A stretch of 64,000 nt of DNA from Elmis aenea (taxonomy: Eukaryota > Arthropoda > Insecta > Coleoptera > Elmidae). The first letter of the stretch is position 1. Each line of letters begins with the position of its first letter. Positions 47,214 to 58,678 of the stretch are shown here, in pieces. The position numbers and the translations under genes were made by a program. Where the stretch lies: contig OX393577.1 of assembly GCA_947652605.1 (NCBI GenBank), positions 31,685,466 through 31,749,465 on the forward strand, written 5' to 3'. The notes beneath the pieces were generated by a model. That model saw only the letters and a list, made by a program, of their open reading frames with translations, was not told where the DNA came from and ran no database searches.

Positions 47214-48705
47214 CAGGGTTCTCGTTTTTCGCGGGCCACTATGGGGATCTCGTAAACGGTAAGAGTTACAACTTCGGTTAAATTGGGGCAAAGTTGTATA
47301 TTCAGGTGCTTAATAATTTGACGCAAACAGAACTTATCTAGCTCTTTTAGTTTTTGAGATATACAAACAAAAATCCACTTTTTTACTTTTTTCCCGTAAC
47401 TTTTTCATTTGATGTCAAATTTCATTTTTGTAAAAACATTTTCATGGCCACTTTTTGCAAGGAATCAAATTCCCCAATTATATTTTCCATGCGACGTTTC
47501 GTTTTTTTAACACCATCATCAGGTCAATTTTTTCTTATGGACGCTACATCTGATTTTAACGCCAATTTGTAGAGCATTTTATTCTGAATTCGACAATGTA
47601 TCAGTTGGCACTTTTTTGAAACAATTGTTGTTAAAAATGACAAAAACAAATATTTTATTTAAAACAAATTCTGATCGGCATGATAAATAATTGTCTTTGT
47701 CCCTTTTTCCTTGGAAGAGTAAACCGTATGAAATTACTATTAAATGGATTTAATTAAAAAAATCGGTATTAATAAATATCTTAGGAATGCATTAACATTG
47801 TTCACTTATTAGCAAATATTTTTAGAATATTTTCTTCGGTTAAGTAACAAATGTCTCTAAAATGTGTATTTAATCCCTTATTTGACATACAATTATTTGT
47901 AACAAAATGTTCGTAATCAAATAATATGTGGTCATAGTTTACAAAAAACGTCTAGAAATCTGTTTACGCTTTTTGCTTATTAGAAATTAACGCAGATATA
48001 AGGCATAACTCGTTATTTTTTGTTACAAATAATTGTATGCCAAATAAGAATTAAATACACATTTTAGAGAAATGTATTACTTAACCGAAGAAAATATGCT
48101 AAAAATATTTGTTAATAAGTGAACAATGTTAATGCATGCCTAACATATTTATTAGTACCTATTTTTTTAATTAGTAATTTTATGCGGTTTACTTACCTGT
48201 TTCCAAGGAAAAAGGGACAAAGACAATTATTTATCATGCCGATTAGAATTTGTTTTAAATAAAATATTTGTTTTTGTCATTTTTAACAACAATTGTTTCA
48301 AAAAAGTACCAACTGTTATACCTTGTCGAATTCAGAATAAAATGCTCTACAAATTGGCGTTAAAATCAGATATAGCGTCCATAAGAAAAAATTGACCTGA
48401 TGTTGGTTTTAAAAAAACGAAACGTCGCATGGAAAATATAATTGCGGAATTTGATTCCTTGCAAAAAGTGGCCATGAAAATGTTTTTACAAAAATGAAAT
48501 TTGACATCAAATGAAAAAGTTACGGGAAAAAAGTAAAAAAGTGGATTTTTGTTTGTATATCTCAAAAACTAAAAGAGCTAGATAAGTTCTGTTTGCGTCA
48601 AATTATTAAGCACCTGAATATACAACTTTGCCCCAATTTAACCGAAGTTGTAACTCTTACCGTTTACGAGATCCCCATAGTGGCCCGCGAAAAACGAGAA
48701 CCCTG
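47214..48705. mobile_element. Giant palindromic TA-CAGGG element, 1.5 kb
   Basis: 1492 bp bounded by TA-CAGGGTTCTCGTTTTTCG and its inverse. The arms are inverted copies for roughly 500-700 bp with few mismatches. They include the ATGGGGATCTCGTAAACGG block and a 72-codon frame that appears at 47354-47572 and again on the other strand at 48347-48565 with three residue differences. That pair is a by-product of the palindrome, though it is open in both arms. No known protein is encoded. Confidence 0.9.
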
Positions 48706-49309
48706 TATACGACCCAAAAAGTTCAAACTTGTATTACACGATTATTTTTATAAATAATGTAAAATAGTCGCAACTGCTATCTTTACGATAATTATAACAA
48801 ACTTAAAAACCGAGTTATAATACAAAATAAAATATGATGAATATTAATTTTTAAACTGCTATCGCAACTTACGTACCACATATTAATACAGTACATTTTA
48901 ATAATTTAAACTCTTCACCATATAAATATTTACGTTTTTTTTTTCGAACTATAAATTTATTCTGATAATAAAACATTTAATGTAATTCATTTTATTTGCC
49001 TTGCAAAAATTCCTTTAAAAATATCCTTAAGTTAACATGAGAATTGCCACAAAAACAATGTAAATCGTTTAATGACATAAATACAAAGTTTTGGTAAACG
49101 TTTTATGTATCTTACAATTACAATGAAATTACAAAAACGCTGTAATATTACTCGATGTTTACATGTGGGATGTGGGATTATTAATTTAAAGTTTCCCATA
49201 CCATATGCACTCAACTAAGAATTTGTTATCACTGATCATTCTGTAATGTCGTGTTAGTACTTGTAAATGATATATTAAGAAAGTTCGGCAGGCGAATAAT
49301 AGTTATTTA
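48706..49309. other. AT-rich tract, nothing recognised
   Basis: No gene or repeat ends could be supported. Confidence 0.35.
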
Positions 49310-49720
49310 TGTATCAAGGCCAAAAAGTGTAACTTTTTCGGCCGCGTCTGGTTTGCTGGCCGAGACGTAGTCGAGGCCAGCAAATAGGCAAAGCCGAAAA
49401 AGTACGTTTTGGCCGAGGTGCATATTACGTTTTTTGTGCGATCGAATTAAAAACAATTTAAATTTTTAGTAATTTTCAAAATTTTAGGTTAGAAACTACG
49501 TGACATTCTGTCACTGACAGATGACGGCGTATGTACTGCATTACCGCCCCTCTCCCTAGCAACGGCCGTAAAAGTTACTTTTTCGGCCGTTGCTAAGGGT
49601 AACGGCCTGAAAAGTAACTTTTACGGCCGTTGCTAAGGATGGGGCCGGTAATGCAGTACTTTATGGTTGCTAACGCGTCCGTCAAACAGCTGTTTCTAGT
49701 ACGATCGCACAAAAAAAAAA
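49310..49720. repeat. Compound palindrome rich in CGGCCGTTGC
   Basis: TTTTGTGCGATCG near 49430 is inverted at about 49699 (CGATCGCACAAAA). Inside, GTACTGCATTACCG (49533) faces CGGTAATGCAGTAC (ends 49659). Between them TAGCAACGGCCGTAAAAGTT and ACTTTTACGGCCGTTGCTA form a second hairpin. It looks like a MITE, but its type is unknown. Confidence 0.6.
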
Positions 49721-49895
49721 ATTTATAACTAAAAATGTATTAATGCATTTATTCAGTCCATCACGTTACATTTACTACAATTAAAAAATATAATTGACAT
49801 AATTATTTCCATTGAAAATCTGCGAACAGTTTTAATTGTTCGCATGATGACTGATGCGCTTTTGACAATAAGGAGCATTCTTCACCTATACAACA

Positions 49896-51815
49896 CAGTG
49901 GCGGATCCAGGGGGGGGTAAATGGGGTAATTACCCCCCCCACCCCTAAGACAAAGAAATTTTAAAAAATTAAGTTTTACAAATATTTTACTTCCTGCGTT
50001 CCCGCTTTTTGTAACAAAGTCAAGTAAAGATATAAATGAATTTATAAATTCAATGGTCACTTATTTAAGTAAAGTATTTGAAAACGACGATCTAATAAAA
50101 TTAAAGCTTAAATCTGAAATCGATTTTTGGACATTGGAATGGCAAAAGAAATTTCAGTTAAACGAAAATGTTCCTGACAATGCTTTTGAAACATATAAAA
50201 AATGTAACTCCGACATATACCCCAATTTAAAATGCAAGGCACCCGGGCCCCCGACGTAGAGGACCCCAAAACGGCAATCGATAAAAAATAATTTATCAGT
50301 TGTAATGAAAAGAAAACTATTAAAATAAAAATTAAAAACTAATGAGAAGTAACAGTGGATAAAAAGGGCAGAAACAGTTCAAATTGTGCAGGCCATAATA
50401 TCGTTTTTGAAAAGGAAAGCGAAAATAAAGAAATTAAAACAAAATATACACAAGAGGATAGTAATAAATTATTAGCTTCAAAGACATGACAGAATCAGCT
50501 TTTTTACTTATAAAGTCAGAGCAACACGTACTCAACATTTAAAAATATTGAATTCGAAAACTCATTAAGATAAAGTAAATAATTTTTCAAGGATTAAGGA
50601 CTAGGTGGAAGTGCAAAAATTCCTACCCATCGTATATGTAAAATAAAAACGTTTTTTTCGATAAGATAGGTATCTACTGGTGAAACTTTAGATGACCCTG
50701 TAACAAGTTATTAGTTTTTTTTTTTGTTTTGTGCCCTAATCGACACCTTGATTTCTCAAATAGACGAACGATTTAAGTCAGTTCCTTAAATTTTACAAAA
50801 ATATAAAATACTGATTTTTTTGTTAAAGAAACTTGCTCGCCTGAACTGTTAGAAAAATATGTAAATAAGTTTTACAAAAAAAAAAAATGATGTTTTAAAC
50901 GAGAAAGAAGTTACAAACGAAATTTTTTAATATGAAATATAATAGAATAAAAATCCTTATTTAACATCAAACCACTAATCTGCTTCAATTTACCGAATTT
51001 TATGTATTATAGTTTTCCCAAACATTTACATTGCACTTAGAATTTATTTAACACTTCTTTCTGGTCACTGTCGTGAGTGCAGAACGCTCGTCTAGTAAAT
51101 TAAAATTATTTAAAACAAAGTTCAGATGTACAATGTCTCAAGAGAAATGTATTTTTTTTGCAATATTATCCATCGAAAGAAAAAAGAAGTTACAATGAGA
51201 AACTATGAAGATTAATTTGAAAAATGGGCTGTTCAATGCCCAATCTAAAACTGATGTCTCATAGAATTTAAAAAGAATTAAATTATTGTGGTTTTGTTGT
51301 GTTGTAATAAAAACTTATTGTTGTTAAAAAAAACTTATTATGCACTGCAGTAAATACCAACCTGAAATATTGGATATGGGAAAGTATATACCTGATAGTT
51401 CAAATTTTACTAGTTCAATGTAAAAATTTTCAAAATAAAATTTTTATAGGGGGCCCCAAAACAAATGTTTGCACCCGGGCCCCGACATATGGATGACCGA
51501 CCCTACGTATATTTACTATCGCTTACAATTAAATAAAGTACTTTTTGTGTTAATAGAATTAGTTTTAATTCAATTGCCTAAATTAAAACTATATATTACA
51601 AAAATAGTAATATTTATTCCACACTTCCCGTAGGTATACTTTTAGCCGTAGGCCTGTTTTTCATTTGAAAAATTGATTATTACAATTATTAAGGGGCGAA
51701 GCGAAACAATTGCTGATTAAAGCTGAGAGAGAAAAAAATTCAGCGGGGGCCAATTGACAAGGGCCCACTGAAAGTTTTAATTACCCCCTAAGATGGAGGG
51801 CTGAATCCGCCCTTG
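49896..51815. mobile_element. hAT element, 1.9 kb, internally decayed
   Basis: The ends CAGTGGCGGATCC and (inverted) CAAGGGCGGATTC are flanked by a perfect 8-bp duplication ATACAACA. A hAT-like transposase fragment is at 50053-50235. G/C-rich blocks (CACCCGGGCCCC) at about 50240 and 51470 may mark another element inserted within it. Its ends resemble the second layer of the nested stack. Confidence 0.88.
50053..50235 (+). pseudogene. hAT transposase C-terminal fragment
   Basis: It includes EIDFWTLEWQKKFQLNENVP then NAFETYKKCNSDIYPNLK. This resembles the stretch preceding the dimerisation motif in hAT transposases of the zinc-finger MYM type. The frame then runs into repeat sequence. No catalytic residues are present. 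Confidence 0.55.
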
Positions 51816-51823
51816 ATACAACA

Positions 51824-52392
51824 TGATTTCTTGTGTATGTGTAATGTTCAGGAACTGTAATTTTAAAATATAATAAAAAACATAGCGATAATAGTGTATT
51901 ATAAAATTATTAATAGTTGAGAATAGCATCAATAATCACTAACAACGATCAGTATTGCTGTTGTTTTATTTGTTTTAAAATTTAAAATTTGTATTTAAGT
52001 TAACTTTGTCAATATTTATTTTAAAGCTAATAAAATGTATAATAAACATACTTTTTATTTATATTGTACCAAAAACTACGACCTCTCCGAAAAAAATTGG
52101 CCGCGTTATTGAAGATTTCTTTGTAAGTTCAAATTTGTAATTATTGGAAATGTTTGGTGGCTGCAGTAATGTTAAACTTGATTGTCAATATACGAAACTA
52201 CCTCAAATCTCTACTTGTATCGATCCTGGGACACGCACACACAAAATTTGTTATTGCTTTAATATATTTTTATACTGTATATTTAAATATATTTATTTTG
52301 CTGTATAATTTTTGGGATACTCGTGTTAAAATTAGTTCATTTGGTGTTCGGCGTTTCGGCGACCTCGCCGTTGCCATTGTCTTTATTGTTTA
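51824..52392. other. AT-rich tract, nothing recognised
   Basis: A 106-codon frame at 52154-52474 runs into the hAT MITE at 52393 and has no domain, so it is judged chance. Confidence 0.35.
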
Positions 52393-52610
52393 CAGGGCCG
52401 GCGCCAGGTTATTTAGCGCCCTAGGCAAAACTTATTATAACGCCCCCTTTCACACAAATTTTCACAGAAATTAATATTTGTGACAGTACGATAATCGATA
52501 AACAATAAAATTTTATTTTTTAATAATGGTAATTACACATTTTTGCGCCCCCCCTATGGATAGCGCCCTAGGCGACCGCCTAGTTCGCCTTAATGGTAGC
52601 GCCGGCCCTG
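52393..52610. mobile_element. hAT MITE (CAGGGCCGGCGC ends)
   Basis: 218 bp with terminal inverted repeats CAGGGCCGGCGC and a perfect 8-bp duplication ATTGTTTA on both sides. GCGCCCTAGGC blocks are inverted near both ends. Confidence 0.93.
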
Positions 52611-52958
52611 ATTGTTTACATTGATATGCAATTGACGGCAATCAAGTCTACCTGACTTTTTCAGTAAGTATTTTATAACATTTTTATTTAAAGTTAATAA
52701 GGTCATCAAGCGTTTTACCGATAAAGATTAAGATTTATATAGCAATAAAATAACCAGCAATAAAATATTCTAATAATAAATTTTATTTACTTATCTGTTC
52801 CTCTTTTACCATACAGTGTAGAGGAAAATAATAATAATAAAATATAAGTTTATATACTTAACTTTGGCCGCTTACTTTATCACAAAAACGTTTTTATCAA
52901 CTGATACACTACACATCATTAGTTTAAAAATGTCTTGAAACGTCAATCTTTCGTCAAT

Positions 52959-53249
52959 CAGGGTCGCATTTACACTTTTGGAGGCCCTAAGCGCAACACC
53001 ATTATGAGGACCCAAAAGGTCAATTCCAGTTAAGACAATTAAAAAATTGCTTCAATTGTTTATTTCAGTTAATCAAATTCATTATGTATTTATATTAAAA
53101 ATTTAATATTTAAAAATAAGTATGTTATTTTAAAACTATATCAAGACTGTTTTATATAGTTTTTTAATTATTGTGAGAAGAACGGTTTTAAAGTGAGGCC
53201 CCGTCGAAAAAGGCTTTCAATTTGCGCCGAATGTAGCAATGCGGCACTG
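52959..53249. mobile_element. hAT-like MITE (CAGGGTCGCATT ends)
   Basis: The ends CAGGGTCGCATTTACA and (inverted) CAGTGCCGCATTGCTACA are flanked by TCGTCAAT and TCGTCATT, an 8-bp duplication with one mismatch. 291 bp, non-coding. Confidence 0.75.
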
Positions 53250-53715
53250 TCGTCATTGTGTTATGAGTGTCTTAAAGTAATAAAAATAATTTCCTTAAAA
53301 AATCACTTTGTTTTGTTCATGCAATAAAAAATTAAAACCTATTCTATCCTACACAAGTGTAAAATTGACGTGAACAAAGTAATCTTTAAAGTAATTATTA
53401 TACCGATAAAGTAGTATTACTCAATAAAAAAAATGCAAGCTATCAAATATCGAGGCCATAAAATTTTATTGACAGATTAATTTTAGCGTATTTTTTTACA
53501 AAACTAAAAGCCGAAAGTTTAATGACTAATTTCTTGTTATGTTAGTCAAAACTCCCTTTTTGGTTATATCGCTTTTCACTGCAATTGATTATCATGCAAA
53601 AATGTGCATTTTTAAAGTACGTTATTACGAAAAACAAAAAATTATTTAAGCTTGATCTAAAAATAAAAGTAGGTACATTTTTCGATATACTGACTAGTCT
53701 GTACAGACTTTATTC

Positions 53716-53936
53716 CAGGGCTGTGGAGTCGGAGATAAAAAGGAATTTCTGGTGGTCAGTGGAGTCGGAGTCGGAGTTGGAAAAAATGTACCGACTCCGA
53801 GTACAACAAAAAATTGCGAGGTGGTCTTTTGCCGCAAAATTAAAACTTAACTTTTTTATATTACACACACCATAAAATGTCTTTTATTTTGTCGCAGTCG
53901 GAACCGGAGCCGATTTTTTTCTCACCTACTCCACAG
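53716..53936. mobile_element. hAT-like MITE (GGAGTCGGAGTC repeats)
   Basis: The left end CAGGGCTGTGGAGTCGGAG is matched by the right end CTGTGGAGTAGG (inverted). The right end lacks the outermost five bases but is still followed by TTTTATTC, which nearly equals CTTTATTC on the left. GTCGGAGTCGG repeats lie inside both ends. Open frames here are artefacts of the repeat. Confidence 0.6.
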
Positions 53937-56082
53937 TTTTATTCTGTCACAAAAAGCGCTTTTTATTAATTTTTTTAACAGTTTCACACACATTGAAACT
54001 TTTTATTGCAAGAAATATATTTTTTTTAAAAAAATTCATTAAAAAATAAACATTTAACGTATTTATTAAAAAAAAAATTATAAAACAAAACAATCAGGGG
54101 AGCCAATATTTTCAACTATTTAATTTTGCATGGTAAAGTCCTATGTAGATACGATACTCGCAGTCAACACAGTAACACATATCATATATCTTACATCTAA
54201 TATGTCAGCTAGTGACATATTACACCAATTAGAAGTAAAAAAAAATTTAAAGTGAAAATTATAATATAAATTTATTTTTATAACCTTCCGCTCATTAAAC
54301 TTTAACGCATAAAAAGCTTGTATTAATGATTAATGGCAAAAGACATATTTAATACTGTCTTGCTCCTGCCATAGTATTATAACTATGTAAGTATAAAATA
54401 AAATTAATTTTAAAGTTGTTTATTTATAATAGTTTTAAACGAAAACAGATTAAGTGTATTTACTTAAGTAAATAATTAACGCGAATTTTAAAAGTTTTAC
54501 AGATTATGTGGATCACTCTCTATTAATTGAACATATTAAAACTCCAAGACGTATAATTTTTCGGCACTAGTAAATGAAATGTTAAAATCGGAACCTGGAT
54601 ATTTTGAGTCTTAATTTTTTATGTATTTATATTTTAAATTATACGGCCAAATCACTTTGAGGACGTTTTAAAATGATGCTTTACTGAAATGTTGACTATT
54701 TTTCTTACTGTTCCTTGAGATACAGTGTACAGCAATCGAATTTGATTGTCAGCAAATGTAATAACGTATTTTTAATCATCAAAAACGTCTTAATTACTAT
54801 GGACGATTATCCTAATTAAAGTTTGTTAATAGCTCAAATTTTCCTTTGAAATAACACGTTTTTGATGTAAAGTAAATTATTTATTTTGGGTAAATAGGGA
54901 AGATTCTAAATAATTATCGTATAGGCAAATTGGCATAATTGTATGTACATTGCTACTTTTTCCACATTTTATAATTTTTCAATTGCGTCCAATATTTTTC
55001 TAGCAATTTTTTTTCAGAACCATATCATTGACGATCAACATATTTTCCAACATTTATTTTGAAACAGATTTACTTTAATTTAATTTACTGTAAAGTTAGC
55101 CGAATTAATTTAATTTGTTTTCATTCCTGACAATAAACCGAAGTGAGCTTGCTACATTTTACTAATCTCTGCAGTTTTATAATATGTTCACATGCTACTT
55201 TGATTGAACGAATGATTGTTTCTTTTACAAAAAAGTTTTTCGCAAAATATATGTAATTAAACATCAAATAATAAGAAATTGCACACGATCATAAATGATG
55301 TATTTGGAAATATAGGGTGCCATTAAAACGAAAAAATAAATAAAATTAAAAGTAAAAACAATCGAATATCTTGAAAACAATTGAATTTTGTATATGCAAC
55401 ATCTAATAGCACGTTTTAAAAGAACTTGCGACCGTCTAAATGTGTTGTGATAATCACCGATGCCTAACTGTTAAAATAAAAAATGGCAGTGCTGGGGAGT
55501 TATTACACCCTATATCCTGTATCTTAATTAACTTATAATAATGCAAACATGTATGTTAAATTGTAAATTTTAATTTTTTAAGTTATGCTGAATTTAAATT
55601 CATTTAAGGTCTTACAGTAGCTGTTACTAATTAATTTAAATTAAACTTAATCAACGGTCGGCATATATTGATTTAAAACATGGCACTTTATTCGTCATAT
55701 CATTGTGACAGTTTACCGAGGGTCATTTTAAAAACATTGTTCAACTCCAAATCAAAGAATTAGAAAACGTCAATTTCCGAAATTTTGCGAGTTCGTCTTC
55801 TCTTATAGAAGACAATAATTAAAAATTACATCTTATTTGATCTGTAATCGTAATAACAGAAGCTGGCGCCATAGAGCCTTCTAAATTAATCGATTTTGTA
55901 GCAGCACCCATGCACATGCGTGACGCATTCGGAACATTCTATTTGTTCGACCGCGTTATATACGAAAGCTTACATCTTCAACCCCTAATACCGTACCATT
56001 ATTGCAATTTATATACATACAAAATAAAAAATCATCAAGTTACATTAATTAATTTACCGGTGTTTGTGCTTTACCAGTACCA
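53937..56082. other. Flotillin B upstream tract
   Basis: AT-rich and mostly featureless. 55313-55513 has facing TATAGGGTG and CACCCTATA ends of the TA-(C/T)AGGGTG type. 55858-56000 is richer in GC and CpG (GGCGCCATAGAGCC, CGACCGCGTTATATACG) and is the most likely promoter region for flotillin B, placed 80-220 bp before its ATG. Confidence 0.4.
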
Positions 56083-58254
56083 ATGACCTGGGGGTTTGTA
56101 ACATGCGGTCCAAACGAAGCCCTGGTTATTTCAGGTAAATATTTACAATTATTTAAAAAAAAATTATGAAAGGGCGATCTATGTGCTCAAACAAATGGCG
56201 GGTTTATAAACAATTTTCTCTTTAAGGATGTTGCTACAGCAAACCACATCTTGTGCCAGGAGGACGGGCGTTTATTTGGCCATCAATACATCGGGTACAA
56301 AAGTAAGTATTATAGCAGTAATTTGATATTAAGGTGCGTTTCATTATGGTATAAAGATCCGCTAGGGTAAACACATTTAGTAACGTTATAAGATGCAGTT
56401 AATACAAAATCATTTTAATCTCACCACAAATAAAACGAACTTAACAACATTCAAGTAAATATATTAAAAACTGCAGTTATATTCAGCATAACAATTCTTT
56501 AGCAAGCATAACTAAAATGGAAGAAGCTATAATGAGTTCGCATTTTTCCGATTCCTTTGAAAACCTTAATTTGACGACTATTTTGTGAAATTGTTTAACA
56601 GAATTTCCTTAAACACCATGACCCTTCAAGTTGATAGTCCTACGGTTTATACCAGTCAAGGCGTGCCCATATCAGTAACTGGTATTGCACAGGTAAATAT
56701 TACTGAAAGTCAGTTCTGTGCAACGCATAACGAAAACGATTGCAGGTGAAAATTCAGGGTCAAAATGAGGAAATGTTGTTAGCGGCATGTGAGCAGTTCC
56801 TAGGGAAGAAAGAATCAGAAATTCAACACATTGCCTTGGTAACATTGGAAGGCCATCAGAGAGCCATCATGGGATCTATGACCGTTGAGGAAATTTATAA
56901 AGATCGTAAGAAGTTCAGCAAACAAGTGTTTGAGGTGGCATCATCTGATTTGGTTAATATGGGAATTACTGTCGTGTCATATACTCTCAAAGATATTAGA
57001 GATGAAGAGGTACGTTTAATTGTCAACAGACATTTTAAAATAAAAGTAATCAGTTTATATTTTCAATTTTTGTTACTTCGTTAAAATTTTGTCCACCCAA
57101 TGGTTACAAATTTTCTTTTTATTTGCAACTAAGGGTGCTAAGGTATGTTTATTGGGATCTTTATTTGTTAGCACACATTTATTAATACTGCATGGTGTGA
57201 AAAATGTTAGAAAATCATAGAATGTATTTGTTGTGTGTTATGTTCAACACAATAAGACCAACACTTTGCTTTGTTATCAGTTTGTTAGTTGGGTTTAAAT
57301 CAATAACTTAAAACAATTATCAAACAGTATTGTCATTTCTCAGGGATATTTAAAAAGTTTGGGAATGGCTCGTACCGCTGAAGTAAAAAGAGATGCAAGA
57401 ATTGGTGAAGCCGAGGCACGGGCAGAAGCGCAAATTAAAGAAGCAATTGCTGAAGAACAACGTATGGCTTCAGTATTTTTAAACGACACCGATATAGCTA
57501 AATCCCGACGAGATTTTGAGCTTAAGAAAGCGATGTACGATATGGAAGTGCAAACAAAAAGTGCCGAAGCTGAATTAGCGTACGAACTTCAAGCTGCTAA
57601 AACAAACCAGCGAATTAAAGAAGAGCAAATGCAGATTAAAGTAGTGGAACGCACACAACAAATAGCCGTGCAAGAACAAGAAATAGCAAGACGTGAACGA
57701 GAACTAGAAGCAACTGTTCGCCGACCAGCAGAAGCAGAAAAATATCGATTGGAAAAATTGGCCGAGGCCAATCACAATCGAGTTATTCTTGAAGCAGAGG
57801 CCGAAGCTGAAGCTATAAAATTAAAAGGACAAGCCGAAGCATTTGCGATCGAAGCAAAGGCAAAAGCAGAAGCTGAACAAATGGCCAAAAAAGCGGAAGC
57901 TTGGAAAGAATATCGAGAAGCAGCTATGATCGATATGTTTTTAGATGTTTTGCCAAAGGTAAGTGGTTATTATGCTATGTTAGTCGAGATCTTGTAACTT
58001 ATCTTGGATTTTAAGGTTGCTGCCGAAGTAGCGGCTCCTCTTTCTCAAGCTAAAAAGATTACAATGGTATCCAGTGGCGCAGGTGACATCGGAGCAGCTA
58101 AATTGACTGGAGAGGTCCTAAGCATAGTTGCAAAAGTTCCCGAACTCGTGAAGACCATGACTGGTGTAGATATTGTGAAGGTATTTTTACTTTTAATGTA
58201 TTAAACACGTACACTAATGATTATTTTCATTTACAGTCTGTCCATGCCATATAA
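56083..58254 (+). CDS. Flotillin-1, conserved tandem copy B
   Basis: Seven exons: 56083-56134, 56227-56302, 56602-56692, 56746-57009, 57344-57958, 58016-58180, 58237-58254; 426 residues, the usual length for flotillin-1. It starts [18 protein letters not shown] and ends SVHAI. Flotillin-1 forms hetero-oligomers with flotillin-2 under the plasma membrane and on endosomes, scaffolding microdomains. The SPFH domain covers residues ~1-180 with [20 protein letters not shown]. The heptad-like Glu-Ala coiled coil lies at ~185-350, followed by a Gly/Ala-rich C-terminal region ([20 protein letters not shown]). Two adjacent cysteines at 19-20 follow the conserved [10 protein letters not shown]. Introns are short (53-334 bp). 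It faces QSOX tail to tail with 424 bp between stops. Compared with copy A, its residues stay closer to the insect consensus, so it is likely the parent-like copy. Confidence 0.96.
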
Positions 58255-58678
58255 ATGAGTAATATAGCTGAAAGCTACTGAAAACGTAATATTAAGTATA
58301 TTTACGTTTTTATCTACCTCTGTGAAAATGTTTGAGTGTAGCTTTTACATGTTGCAAAACTATAAAAAATATCTATTTTGTGTACCTTTCTAAAGCTATT
58401 ACTTGTGTTATTTTTGTGTGGGCACATGGAAATGCAAATTTTTCTTTATTGTTAAAAACAAAGTGAACTTCAATTAGCAACATTTAATAGAGATTGATAT
58501 AAAAACTATAAACAATTCAGTCTTAATACTATATAATAAAATATACAACCACTAATATGTGATGTTTGGTTAAAGCAATTAATTAAATATATCATACACT
58601 ATTCTAATTGTAGGTAATTCCATGGTGACCAGAAAATAAGTCGTTGTAAAAATAAATAATTCATATGGTGTTCTTGTT

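Noticed and set aside
53585..53875. 96-codon frame at 53585-53875
   Set aside because: Its C-terminal half lies in a hAT-like MITE with GGAGTC repeats and the N-terminal half has no recognisable domain.
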